Source: Rhizobium sp. J15 (lineage in GTDB: Bacteria > Pseudomonadota > Alphaproteobacteria > Rhizobiales > Rhizobiaceae). From it: DNA of 64,000 nt. The stretch is from the NCBI RefSeq assembly GCF_002531825.1, contig NZ_NWSX01000009.1, forward strand, positions 124,001-188,000, written 5' to 3'. Under the pieces are notes generated by a model that saw only the letters and a list, made by a program, of their open reading frames with translations, had not been told where the DNA came from and searched no databases. The translations under genes and the position numbers were made by a program. Shown here piece after piece: positions 26,369-34,991 of this stretch. Within the stretch, counting starts at the first letter, position 1. Each line of letters starts with the position of its first letter.

Positions 26369-27208
26369 ATGAGCGCCGTCGCACGGGCGATCTGGTTCAT
26401 AGAGAGCCATTTCGAAAGCGATATATCGCTGGAAGAGATCTCGGAAGCGGCCGGATTGTCGCGCTACCATCTGTCGCGCGTCTTCGGGCTCGTCACCGGC
26501 CACTCGATCAGCGGCTATGTCAGGGGACGGCGCCTCAGCCGCTCCGTGCCCGCGCTCGTCGGCGGTTCATCCACAATTCTCGAGGTTGCGCTTTGCGCGG
26601 GCTACGGCTCGCACGAGGCCTTCACCCGTGCCTTCCGCGACCAGTTCGGCATGACGCCGGATGCGGTGCGCAAACAAGGGCACGCCCGCAACCTTGCCTT
26701 GCTGGAGCCGATCAGAATGGACCCCGCCCACCTCAACGACCTCGAACCGCCCCGCTTCGAAACCTTGCCGCCGATGCTCTTAGCCGGTTTGCAGGAGACT
26801 TACCCTTATGGCGGCAATGCCGCCATTCCCTCTCTCTGGCAGAAGTTCAATGCCCATTTCGGCCATATATCAGGCCAGAAGGGCAACGTCGCTTACGGCA
26901 TCTGCACGCATATCGACGGCGAAGCGGAGAAATTCCGCTATATGGCCGCGGTCGAGATCTCCGATGCCGGCGATCTGCCGCCGGATTTTGCCACACTCAA
27001 GCTGCCGGGCCAGCGCTACGTCGTCTTCATCCATCGCGGCCATGTCTCCGGCATTTCCGCGACGATGAACCGGATTTTCGGCACATGGTGGCCAACCTCC
27101 GGCCTCGAGCACGGTGCCACACCCGACATGTTCGAGCGCTACGACGAGCGCTTCGACCCCTATACCGGCATGGGCGTCACTGAAATCTGGTTGCCGATCA
27201 GAGCATGA
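26369..27208 (+). CDS. AraC family regulator with GyrI-like effector domain
   Basis: 279 residues. The N-terminal AraC double HTH (residues about 1-105) includes ISLEEISEAAGLSRYHLSRVF and EVALCAGYGSHEAFTRAFRD. The C-terminal half (residues about 125-279) is a GyrI/SOUL-type small-molecule-binding domain, ending in GMGVTEIWLPI. The layout matches Rob/BmrR-type multidrug sensors. The ribosome site AAGGG precedes ATG 26369. It sits beside the efflux locus but in its own unit, so a link to drug response is plausible but not shown. Confidence 0.9.
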   Translation: MSAVARAIWFIESHFESDISLEEISEAAGLSRYHLSRVFGLVTGHSISGYVRGRRLSRSVPALVGGSSTILEVALCAGYGSHEAFTRAFRDQFGMTPDAVRKQGHARNLALLEPIRMDPAHLNDLEPPRFETLPPMLLAGLQETYPYGGNAAIPSLWQKFNAHFGHISGQKGNVAYGICTHIDGEAEKFRYMAAVEISDAGDLPPDFATLKLPGQRYVVFIHRGHVSGISATMNRIFGTWWPTSGLEHGATPDMFERYDERFDPYTGMGVTEIWLPIRA

Positions 27209-27355
27209 TGCCGAAAAGTGTGCGCGGTTTTCGGACGACATCCTGTTCTAATGCATGTCGCTCGGAAGTGTGCAGCGGTTCCGGGATAACGACATGCATC
27301 AAAACAAAGAGCTAAAGCGCGTCACATGAATCAAGTTTGATGCGACGCGCTTTAG
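27203..27355. repeat. Cluster of palindromic intergenic repeats (family C copy 2 plus a 44-bp palindrome)
   Basis: Three repeat units lie end to end. The first, from 27203, is a GAGCATGATGCCGAAAAG unit. The second is the ATGCATGTCG/CGACATGCAT palindrome at 27251-27299, which has the same arms as 15434-15481. The third is a perfect 12-bp stem, CTAAAGCGCGTC (27312-27323) / GACGCGCTTTAG (27344-27355), with inner ATCAA/TTGAT pairing. The first overlaps the last codons of the AraC gene. The last hairpin could also terminate that transcript. Confidence 0.7.
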
Positions 27356-27467
27356 GGAATAAAAGTCACACAGATTTCGTATATCCCCTTGCGGCGCTTG
27401 CGCGAAAAGCCGCCGACACTACATTGCGGGCGTCATCGCTCATGTGACGCAAAGGGGATATAAGCTG

Positions 27468-28217
27468 ATGCAGGAAATTATGACGCTCATTCAGGATCCG
27501 GCCGCCTGGGTGGCGCTCATCACGCTGGTGGTGATGGAAGTCGTTCTCGGGATCGACAACCTGATCTTTATTTCCATTCTCACCAACAAACTGCCGCCCG
27601 AGCACCGGGAGAAAGCCCGCAAGATCGGCATCGGCCTTGCCCTCGTCATGCGCCTGGCGCTGCTCGGCACCGTCGCCTGGATCGTGCAGCTGACCGAACC
27701 GCTGTTCGAAGCCTTCGGACACGGCTTCTCCTGGAAGGACCTGATCCTCATCGCCGGCGGCTTGTTCCTCGTCTGGAAGGCCACCAAGGAAATTCACCAC
27801 AGCGTCGATCCGGTCGACCACCAGGAGGATTTCATCGCGACTTCAGCCACGACGGGCTTTGCATCGGCGATCGGCCAGATCCTGCTTCTCGACCTGGTTT
27901 TCTCCGTCGACAGCATCATCACCGCCGTCGGCATGACGCCGCATCTGCCGATCATGGTGATCGCCGTCGTCGCCGCCGTCACCGTCATGCTGGTCGCCGC
28001 CACCCCGCTCGCCAACTTCATCGAGCGGAACCCGACGATCGTCATGCTGGCGCTCGCCTTCCTGCTGATGATCGGCACGACGCTGATCGCCGAAGGCATG
28101 GGCTTCCACGTGCCGAAGGGCTACGTCTACGCCGCCATGGCCTTCTCGGCGCTGGTCGAGGTGCTGAACATGTTCGCGCGCAACGCCCGCAAGCGCAAAC
28201 GCGACAGCGCCCATTGA
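27468..28217 (+). CDS. TerC family integral membrane protein
   Basis: 249 residues with about seven membrane segments. The two TerC signatures are present: [17 protein letters not shown] near residue 27 and [15 protein letters not shown] near residue 145, each with the conserved acidic residue in the membrane. TerC-type proteins are implicated in metal ion homeostasis, mainly manganese export during protein secretion; the link to tellurite resistance is historical. ATG 27468 lies after AAAGGGGAT. It appears monocistronic; the following 243 bp show no clear signal. Confidence 0.9.
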   Translation: MQEIMTLIQDPAAWVALITLVVMEVVLGIDNLIFISILTNKLPPEHREKARKIGIGLALVMRLALLGTVAWIVQLTEPLFEAFGHGFSWKDLILIAGGLFLVWKATKEIHHSVDPVDHQEDFIATSATTGFASAIGQILLLDLVFSVDSIITAVGMTPHLPIMVIAVVAAVTVMLVAATPLANFIERNPTIVMLALAFLLMIGTTLIAEGMGFHVPKGYVYAAMAFSALVEVLNMFARNARKRKRDSAH

Positions 28218-28460
28218 GGCCGACGCGGGAGGGTGCGCGGCAGCCGCCGCCCTCTCGCAAGCGCCGTCATCCCCTCGCGGGACGCGGTTTTCCTTGACGC
28301 GCCCGGTTGAATATGGCCTAAGGCCAGCCGAACGGACGATCGGCGGATGGTGCGGGCGCATGCCCTTTTTCCGGCCGGTTTGCCGAAGATATCTGCATCC
28401 TTCCGGCCGAACGTCGCTTTCCCGTGAAAGCCGTCCGGCATTCATTGACGGGCTCATACT

Positions 28461-29915
28461 ATGACAGCTTCCGGCGTCCGCGTCCGCATCGCTCCCTCGC
28501 CGACCGGCGAGCCGCATGTCGGCACCGCTTACATCGCTCTCTTCAACTACCTTTTCGCCAAGAAACACGGCGGCGAGTTCATCCTGCGCATCGAGGATAC
28601 CGATGCGACGCGCTCGACCCCGGAATTCGAGACGAAGGTGCTGGATGCGCTGAAATGGTGCGGGCTGGAATGGAAGGAAGGTCCCGATATCGGCGGTCCC
28701 TACGGCCCCTATCGCCAGTCCGACCGCAAGCCGCTGTACCAGCCCTACGCACAGGAACTGCTGGACAAGGCCCATGCCTTCCGCTGTTTCTGCACGCCGC
28801 AGCGCCTGGAGCAGATGCGCGAGGCGCAGCGCGCCGCCGGCAAGCCGCCGAAATATGACGGTCTCTGCCTCGGCCTGACGGCGGAGGAAGTGATCTCGCG
28901 CACGGCCGCCGGCGAAGCCTCGGTCATCCGCATGAAGATTCCGGCCGAGGGCTCCTGCGACTTCACCGACGGCGTCTACGGCGATGTCTCCATCCCCTGG
29001 GATTCCGTCGACATGCAGGTCCTGATCAAGGCCGACGGCATGCCGACCTATCATATGGCCAACGTCATCGACGACCATCTGATGAAGATCACCCATGTGG
29101 CCCGCGGCGAGGAATGGCTGGCTTCGGTGCCGAAGCACATTCTGCTCTATCGCTATTTCGGCTGGGACCAGCCGGTCTTCATGCATCTGTCGCTGATGCG
29201 CAATGCCGACAAGTCGAAGCTGTCGAAGCGCAAGAACCCGACCTCGATCTCCTATTATACCGCGCTCGGCTATATCCCCGAAGCGCTGATGAACTTCCTC
29301 GGCCTGTTCTTCATGCAGATCGCCGAAGGCGAAGAGCTGCTCACCATGGACGAGCTCTCCGAAAAATTCGATCCCGAAAACCTCTCCAAGGCGGGCGCGA
29401 TCTTCGACATCCAGAAGCTCGACTGGCTGAACGGCCGCTGGATCCGCGAGAAGCTCTCGGAAGAGGAATTCCAGGCGCGCGTGCTGGCCTGGGCGATGGA
29501 AAACGATCGTCTGAAGGCTGGCCTTCGCCTGTCGCAGACGCGCATTTCCAAGCTCGGCGAACTGCCCGATCTCGCCGGCTTCCTGCTGAAGTCCGACCTC
29601 GGCCTGCAGCCTTCCGACTTCGCCAAGATCAAGTCGCCGCCGGAAGAGATCCTGGAGATCCTCAACACCGTCCAGCCCGATCTCGAAAAGATCCTGGAAT
29701 GGAACGTCGAGACCATCGAGGCGGAGCTGCGCGCCATCGCCGACCGCATGGGCAAGAAGCTGAAGGTCGTGGTTTCGCCGCTCTTCGTCGCCGTCTCCGG
29801 CTCGTCGCGCTCCCTGCCGCTCTTCGATTCCATGGCGATCCTCGGCCGCTCGGTCGTGCGTCAGCGCCTGAAGCTCGCCGCCCAGGCCGTCGCCGCTCTC
29901 GTCGGCTCGAAATGA
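28461..29915 (+). CDS. gltX: Glutamyl-tRNA synthetase
   Basis: 484-residue class I aminoacyl-tRNA synthetase. The HIGH-type motif is APSPTGEPHVGTAY (residues 11-24), and the KMSKS-type motif is SKLSKRKNP near residue 255. The C-terminal anticodon-binding region follows. Alphaproteobacteria often carry two GltX paralogues and charge tRNA-Gln by transamidation, so this copy could be a discriminating or non-discriminating enzyme; the sequence does not settle which. It is followed by repeat DNA with a terminator-like hairpin and then lysS in the same direction. Confidence 0.95.
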   Translation: MTASGVRVRIAPSPTGEPHVGTAYIALFNYLFAKKHGGEFILRIEDTDATRSTPEFETKVLDALKWCGLEWKEGPDIGGPYGPYRQSDRKPLYQPYAQELLDKAHAFRCFCTPQRLEQMREAQRAAGKPPKYDGLCLGLTAEEVISRTAAGEASVIRMKIPAEGSCDFTDGVYGDVSIPWDSVDMQVLIKADGMPTYHMANVIDDHLMKITHVARGEEWLASVPKHILLYRYFGWDQPVFMHLSLMRNADKSKLSKRKNPTSISYYTALGYIPEALMNFLGLFFMQIAEGEELLTMDELSEKFDPENLSKAGAIFDIQKLDWLNGRWIREKLSEEEFQARVLAWAMENDRLKAGLRLSQTRISKLGELPDLAGFLLKSDLGLQPSDFAKIKSPPEEILEILNTVQPDLEKILEWNVETIEAELRAIADRMGKKLKVVVSPLFVAVSGSSRSLPLFDSMAILGRSVVRQRLKLAAQAVAALVGSK

Positions 29916-29920
29916 CTGTG

Positions 29921-30023
29921 GAGCCCCTCCCCCTTGTGGGGAGGGGTTGGGGAGGGGCTTTTTTTCAAGAGACCCCTCCCCTCCGCTTCGCTCCGACCCT
30001 CCCCACAAGGGGGAGGGTTGAGC
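29921..30023 (+). repeat. GC-rich palindromic repeat, family B, with terminator-like end
   Basis: Composed of AGCCCCTCCCCCTTGTGGGG and its inverted partner CCCCACAAGGGGGAGGG at 30001-30017. The first part folds so that AGCCCCTCC (29922-29930) pairs with GGAGGGGCT (29951-29959), followed by seven T, which makes it a likely gltX terminator. The same core occurs twice at 34799-34937. Confidence 0.75.
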
Positions 30024-30096
30024 CGAGCCAGCCGCCGCGCTTCGAACCGCGGAACCATTGATTTAGAATTCGTGCCGCATCGATGAGGCGAATGAC

Positions 30097-31590
30097 ATGA
30101 ACGACAAGACCGAAAACACTCTCTCCTCCGACGCGACGGAAGTGCGCGCCCAGAAGCTGAAGCTGCTGCGCGAGCAGATCGGCGATGTCTATCCGGCGCA
30201 TTTCCACCGGACGCTGACCAATGCCGAGCTTGCGGCGAAATACGAGGGCCTAGAGCCCGACGTCGAGACGCAGGACGTCGTCACCGTCGCTGGCCGCGTC
30301 TACTCCTCGCGCAACTCCGGCATGTTCATGGATATCCATGACGCCTCCGGCAAGATCCAGATCTTCTCGCACAAGGATGTGACGAGCGAAGAGGCCCGCG
30401 CCCTGCTGCCGATGATCGATATCGGCGACATCATCGGCGTCACCGGCGTCGTGCGCCGCACCAAGCGCGGCGAACTGACGATCAACGCCCAGAAGATCGA
30501 AATGCTGACGAAGTCGCTGCTGCCGATGCCGGAGAAGTGGCACGGGCTTTCCGACATCGAGCTGCGTTATCGCAAGCGCCATCTCGACATCATGACCAAT
30601 GAGGATTCGAAGCTGCGCTTCCAGCAGCGCTCGAAGATCGTCTCCGGCATCCGCCGTTTCATGGAAAATGACGGCTTCATGGAAGTCGAGACGCCGATGC
30701 TGCAATCGATCTACGGCGGCGCCACCGCCGAACCGTTCAAGACGCATCACAATACGCTGAAGCTCGACATGTACCTGCGCATCGCGCCGGAACTGTTCCT
30801 GAAGCGCACGCTGGTTTCCGGCCTCACCGACAAGGTCTTCGAAATCAACCGCAACTTCCGCAATGAAGGCGTCTCCACCCGGCACAATCCCGAATTCACC
30901 ATGATGGAGTGTTACTGGGCCTATGCCGATTACGAGGATATGATGGACCTCGTCGAGCGGCTGTTCGAGGGTCTGGCGCTTTCCATTCACGGCACGACGG
31001 AGTTCGATTTCGGCGACAAGCGTTTGTCCTTCAAGGGTCCGTTCAAGCGCGTGCCGATGCCGGATGCCGTCAGGCAAGCGACCGGCATCGATTTCCTCGC
31101 GATCAAGACCGATGAGGAAGCCCGCGCCGCCGCCAAGGCTGCCGGCTTCGCGGTCGAGAAGGATTGGACCTGGGGCGAATGCCTTGCCTTCATCTTCGAG
31201 GAGAAGGTCGAAGCCACGCTGATCCAGCCGTCCCACGTCACGCATTTCCCGAAGGATATCTCGCCCTTCGCCAAGGAAGTGCCGGGCGAGCCACGCCTCG
31301 TCGAGCGCTTCGAGACCTATTGCAATGCCTGGGAACTCGGCAACGCCTTCTCCGAACTCAACGATCCCGAAGAGCAGCGCCGCCGCATGGTCGAGCAGCT
31401 CGAACAGGCCCACGCCCGGGGCGAAAAGGAAAAGCAGCTGGACGAGGAATTCCTCGACGCGATCGATCAGGGCATGCCGCCGGCCGGCGGCCTCGGCATC
31501 GGCGTCGACCGCCTGATCATGCTGCTGACCAACGCGCCGTCGATCCGCGACGTCATCCTCTTCCCGGCCCGCCGCAGCAAGGCCGACTGA
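30097..31590 (+). CDS. lysS: Lysyl-tRNA synthetase, class II
   Basis: 497-residue class II enzyme. The N-terminal OB-fold anticodon-binding domain covers residues about 55-150 (VTVAGRVYSSRNSGMFMDI). Catalytic motif 2 (NRNFRNEGVSTRHNPEFTMME) and motif 3 (GLGIGVDRLIMLLT) are intact. Many alphaproteobacteria use the unrelated class I LysRS instead, so the class II form is worth noting. It sits downstream of gltX in the same orientation, with a strong terminator at 31613-31645. Confidence 0.95.
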   Translation: MNDKTENTLSSDATEVRAQKLKLLREQIGDVYPAHFHRTLTNAELAAKYEGLEPDVETQDVVTVAGRVYSSRNSGMFMDIHDASGKIQIFSHKDVTSEEARALLPMIDIGDIIGVTGVVRRTKRGELTINAQKIEMLTKSLLPMPEKWHGLSDIELRYRKRHLDIMTNEDSKLRFQQRSKIVSGIRRFMENDGFMEVETPMLQSIYGGATAEPFKTHHNTLKLDMYLRIAPELFLKRTLVSGLTDKVFEINRNFRNEGVSTRHNPEFTMMECYWAYADYEDMMDLVERLFEGLALSIHGTTEFDFGDKRLSFKGPFKRVPMPDAVRQATGIDFLAIKTDEEARAAAKAAGFAVEKDWTWGECLAFIFEEKVEATLIQPSHVTHFPKDISPFAKEVPGEPRLVERFETYCNAWELGNAFSELNDPEEQRRRMVEQLEQAHARGEKEKQLDEEFLDAIDQGMPPAGGLGIGVDRLIMLLTNAPSIRDVILFPARRSKAD

Positions 31591-31612
31591 CGGGAAGAAG
31601 CACGGAAAAAGC

Positions 31613-31645
31613 AAAGCGGAGTGCCGGCCGGCGCTCCGCTTTTTT
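31613..31645 (+). terminator. Rho-independent terminator after lysS
   Basis: Perfect 9-bp stem AAAGCGGAG/CTCCGCTTT, a GC-rich loop and a six-T tail, 23 bp after the lysS stop. Confidence 0.9.
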
Positions 31646-31657
31646 CATGCCGCTTGT

Positions 31658-32404
31658 TCAGTGTGTCTTGGGGGCATCCGCCGGCGGCTCTTCGGCCGGC
31701 GCTTCGGTTACGGCCTCGGCGCCGTGGCCGCCTTCGGCGACAGGCGCCGCTGCGGTTTCGGCCGCTGGCGCTGCGCCATGCCCGCCGCCGCCTTCGGCCT
31801 TCTTCACCTTCTCTCCGCCCTTGGTGGAAGCAACGGCAACCGGATCGACACAATCCTCCGGATCCTCGAAGGAGGCGCTGATCATGGCGATCTCGTCGGC
31901 CGGCAGCTCGATGCGCTCGCCGAAGAACAGCCCGTTTTCGCTGGCCTTGCCGTCGTAGTAGCGCGCCGTATAGGGTTTGTCGTCGAGGCCCGGAACGGTC
32001 TCATCGGGATGCGGGATATAGACGACATCGGCGCCAATCGCCCGGCCGCGAATATCGGCGCGCAGCGTCGGGCCGTTCTCGTCGAGCACCACGACCTGCA
32101 CGAGATCCGGCTTCTGCGCGGCATAGACGGCCTGGGCGACGCGAAGGGCCGTCCTGACCCGCGTCATCCCGTCGGTCGGTTCGGTTTTGATATATTTCCG
32201 GACCCAGACATGATCCTGCTTCTTGATCGTCACCAGATTGACGTCGCTGCATTCAAGCCCGGAGCCCCCGTGGGAGGAACCGATCAGCCTGTCCTTGCCG
32301 ACATAGACGGCCGCGCCGCCGGAAACGCCCGCCAGAAGAGCGACTCCACCGATGATGATTGCCAATTTCCGGGAAGGCCGGAATATGCGCAGTAAGGCCT
32401 TCAC
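31658..32404 (-). CDS. Membrane-anchored hypothetical protein with Ala/Glu/Gly/His-rich tail
   Basis: 248 residues, function not recognised. A single N-terminal membrane anchor (KLAIIIGGVALLAGVSGGAAV, residues about 13-33) is followed by a compact domain of about 150 residues containing two cysteines (GLECSDVN and PEDCVDP) that could form a periplasmic disulfide. The last 50 residues are low complexity, with GGHGA repeated twice and Pro/Glu/Ala runs. The start is GTG 32404, with GGAG 8 bp upstream. It is convergent with lysS and divergent from the LysR gene. An envelope protein is the best guess. Confidence 0.7.
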   Translation of the reverse strand: MKALLRIFRPSRKLAIIIGGVALLAGVSGGAAVYVGKDRLIGSSHGGSGLECSDVNLVTIKKQDHVWVRKYIKTEPTDGMTRVRTALRVAQAVYAAQKPDLVQVVVLDENGPTLRADIRGRAIGADVVYIPHPDETVPGLDDKPYTARYYDGKASENGLFFGERIELPADEIAMISASFEDPEDCVDPVAVASTKGGEKVKKAEGGGGHGAAPAAETAAAPVAEGGHGAEAVTEAPAEEPPADAPKTH

Positions 32405-32583
32405 GCCAACTGCTCCGTCATCTGAAACTCCAACGCAGGACAGGTGCCGACAAGGCTAAAGAAATGACGTTTCGGAAAGTTTAAGTGGGCATGCCGAGCT
32501 TGCCCCATTTCAGGAAAACACCAAAAAAGGTCCGAATTTTTCAGCTGCTTGCCACGGCATATTCCGCCATGCTCTAAACGCCC

Positions 32584-33492
32584 ATGGCCTTCACCCTTCG
32601 CCAGATCCAGTACTTCGTCGCCGTCGCCGAACAGGGTTCGGTGACACGGGCTGCGCAGAACCTTTCGATCTCGCAATCCTCGGTGACGGAAGCGCTGAAG
32701 GAGCTCGAAACGGACCTCGGTGTCGCACTCTTCGAGCGTCATCCGCGCGGCCTGACGATCACCCATAACGGCCACCAGTTCCTGCGCCACGCGACGAAGA
32801 TCCTGGCGTCCGTCTCCGATGCGCGCACCAGCTTCTCGGGGCAGCAAAGCGCGCTTTCCGGCACGCTGAACATCGGTGTCACCTCGCTTGTCGCCGGCTA
32901 CGTGCTCTCCGATCTCTTAGCGCGCTACCGGCGCGCCTGCCCGGGCATCGAAGTCAGCGCCATCGAGGACAATGGCGGCTATCTCGAACATCTTCTGGTC
33001 GGCGGCGAGCTCGATGTCGCCGTCATGGTGATCTCCAACCTGCGCGACCGCATGGCGCTGCAGGCGGAAATCCTCGAAACCTCGCCCTATCGCCTATGGC
33101 TGCCGATGGGCCATCCGCTCGTTTCCGCCGACATCATCTCGGTCGCCGATATCGCCCGCGAGCCGCTGATCATGCTGACGGTCGACGAAATCGAGGAGAA
33201 TACCGGCAAGCTGCTTTCGGCTCTCGGCGCCCGCCCGCATGTCGCCTTCCGCACCCGCTCGGTGGAAGCGGTGCGCAGCCTGGTTGCAACGGGCGCGGGC
33301 GTCGCGCTGCTTCCCGATCTCGTCTATCGCCCATGGTCGCTCGAAGGCGACCGCATCGAGAGCCGGGACGTTTCCGGCTCGCTACCGGTCGTCCAGGTCG
33401 GCATGGTCTGGCGCAAGGGCTCCAGCCTGCCGCAGGCAGCACGCGATTTCGTCGGGATCGCCGAAAGCATGCGCTCCGGCCGCATACGTTGA
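32584..33492 (+). CDS. LysR family transcriptional regulator of the polyamine operon
   Basis: 302 residues. The HTH is RQIQYFVAVAEQGSVTRAAQNLSISQSSVT (within residues 6-35), and the effector domain starts near residue 90 (GTLNIGVTSLVAGYV). It lies 117 bp upstream of, and in the same direction as, the putrescine-type ABC operon. A 21-bp perfect palindrome overlaps its stop codon, so it is the probable regulator of that operon. Same-strand placement is unusual for LysR genes, which are more often divergent from their targets. Confidence 0.92.
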   Translation: MAFTLRQIQYFVAVAEQGSVTRAAQNLSISQSSVTEALKELETDLGVALFERHPRGLTITHNGHQFLRHATKILASVSDARTSFSGQQSALSGTLNIGVTSLVAGYVLSDLLARYRRACPGIEVSAIEDNGGYLEHLLVGGELDVAVMVISNLRDRMALQAEILETSPYRLWLPMGHPLVSADIISVADIAREPLIMLTVDEIEENTGKLLSALGARPHVAFRTRSVEAVRSLVATGAGVALLPDLVYRPWSLEGDRIESRDVSGSLPVVQVGMVWRKGSSLPQAARDFVGIAESMRSGRIR

Positions 33493-33511
33493 TATCGGAA
33501 TTTCCGATATC
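33491..33511. promoter_or_regulatory. 21-bp perfect palindrome before the polyamine operon
   Basis: GATATCGGAA-T-TTCCGATATC has ten-base-pair arms and a single central base. It begins inside the LysR stop codon and ends 98 bp before the binding-protein start. It could be the operator of the operon. It could also form a short hairpin in RNA, but no T-tract follows. Confidence 0.6.
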
Positions 33512-33609
33512 GCCTTTCTGATAAATGAATTTGCGAAAGCGGCTTTTTCGGCTCACCTTCATAACCGGGAACGAACGGCCACGAAAAGTGGCACCAAACC
33601 GGGAGACGG

Positions 33610-34773
33610 ATGATGACGAATCTCTTGAAATCCTGCACGGCAGCGCTTGCCAGCCTGAGCTTCGCGACGCAGGTGGTCGCCGCCGAACCGCTAAAGGCGC
33701 TCGGCAAGGGCGAAGGCGCGGTCAGCATCGTCGCCTGGGCCGGTTACATCGAACGCGGCGAAACCGACAAGAACTACGACTGGGTTACCGATTTCGAAAA
33801 GGAGACCGGCTGCAAGGTCTCCGTCAAGACCGCCGCCACCTCGGACGAAATGGTCTCGCTGATGAACGAAGGCGGCTTCGACCTCGTCACGGCATCCGGC
33901 GACGCATCGCTGCGCCTCATTGCCGGCAAGCGTGTGCAGCCGATCAATACCGATTTGATCCCGGGCTTCAAGAATGTCGACGAACGCCTGCAGAAAGGCC
34001 CGTGGTATACGGTCGGCGACGTGCATTACGGCGTGCCCTATCTCTGGGGCCCGAATGTGCTGATGTATAATACCGACGCCTTCAAGGACAAGGCGCCGAC
34101 CAGTTGGAAAGTCGTCTTCGAGGAAGAGACGTTGCCTGACGGCAAATCGAACAAGGGTCGCGTCCAGGCCTATGACGGCGCGATCTATATTGCCGACGCC
34201 GCCCTCTATCTGATGGCCCACAAGCCGGATCTCGGCATCAAGGATCCTTACGAGCTGACCGAGGATCAGTACAAGGCCGCCCTCGATCTGCTACGCGGCC
34301 AGCGCAAGCTGGTCTCCCGCTACTGGCATGACGCGATGATCCAGATCGACGACTTCAAGAACGAAGGCGTCGTCGCCTCCGGCTCCTGGCCCTTCCAGGT
34401 GAACCTGCTGCAGGCCGACAAGCAGAAGATCGCCTCCACCTTCCCAGAGGAAGGCGTCACCGGCTGGGCCGACACCACCATGCTGCACGCCGACAGCGAA
34501 CATCCGAACTGCGCCTATATGTGGATGGAACATTCGCTCAAAGCCAAGGTCCAGGGCGACGCCGCCGCCTGGTTCGGCGCCGTGCCCTCCGTTCCCGCTG
34601 CCTGCAAGGGCAACGCGCTGATGGGCGATACCGGCTGCGCCAACAACGGCTTCGATCACTTTGACAAGATCAAGTTCTGGAAGACCCCGGTCGCCAAATG
34701 CACGACGCAGGGCGAATGCGTGCCGTATCACCGCTGGGTCTCGGATTATATCGGCGTGATCGGCGGGCGGTGA
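33610..34773 (+). CDS. Polyamine-type ABC transporter substrate-binding protein (YdcS-like)
   Basis: 387-residue periplasmic protein with a signal peptide (residues 1-25, cleavage after VVAAE). The SIVAWAGYIERGETD start of the mature domain, VKTAATSDEMVSLM and YLWGPNVLMYNTDAF are the pattern of PotD/YdcS proteins. Several cysteines near the C-terminus (CKGNALMGDTGC, CTTQGEC) also occur in YdcS-like members. Two adjacent ATG codons start at 33610 after GGGAGA. It is first in an operon of transporter plus aldehyde dehydrogenase, so the ligand is probably putrescine or a related amine. Confidence 0.9.
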   Translation: MMTNLLKSCTAALASLSFATQVVAAEPLKALGKGEGAVSIVAWAGYIERGETDKNYDWVTDFEKETGCKVSVKTAATSDEMVSLMNEGGFDLVTASGDASLRLIAGKRVQPINTDLIPGFKNVDERLQKGPWYTVGDVHYGVPYLWGPNVLMYNTDAFKDKAPTSWKVVFEEETLPDGKSNKGRVQAYDGAIYIADAALYLMAHKPDLGIKDPYELTEDQYKAALDLLRGQRKLVSRYWHDAMIQIDDFKNEGVVASGSWPFQVNLLQADKQKIASTFPEEGVTGWADTTMLHADSEHPNCAYMWMEHSLKAKVQGDAAAWFGAVPSVPAACKGNALMGDTGCANNGFDHFDKIKFWKTPVAKCTTQGECVPYHRWVSDYIGVIGGR

Positions 34774-34798
34774 GCCGTCTCGCTTCGTAGGGCAAGAA

Positions 34799-34937
34799 TC
34801 CCCTCCCCAACCCCTCCCCACAAGGGGGAGGGGCTCAAGAGGCGGCGCCTAACCCGGCCGCATCCAGCAGTCATGTGTATCCTGGAGCGCGGCAGGTTAA
34901 GCCCCTCCCCCTTGTGGGGAGGGGTTTGGGGCGGGGT
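34799..34937. repeat. Inverted pair of GC-rich repeats, family B
   Basis: Two copies of the CCCCTCCCC-CTTGT-GGGGAGGGG core face each other at 34799-34835 and 34900-34937 around about 64 bp of unique sequence. They occupy the gap between the binding-protein and ATPase genes. Transcribed RNA could fold into a large stem, limiting expression of the downstream transporter genes relative to the binding protein. Confidence 0.75.
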
Positions 34938-34991
34938 CTTCATCAGCCAAGACCGAAGCCCTCTCTAAATTGCAAGACCCGGAGCGCTCCA

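Noticed and set aside
27843..30008. 721-codon leftward open frame across terC and gltX
   Set aside because: It spans two well-identified genes on the other strand and the intergenic gap, with Asp/Arg/His-rich composition typical of antisense frames in GC-rich DNA.
33525..34070. Rightward frame overlapping the YdcS-like gene in another phase
   Set aside because: It runs through the signal peptide region of the real gene and has arginine-rich translation.
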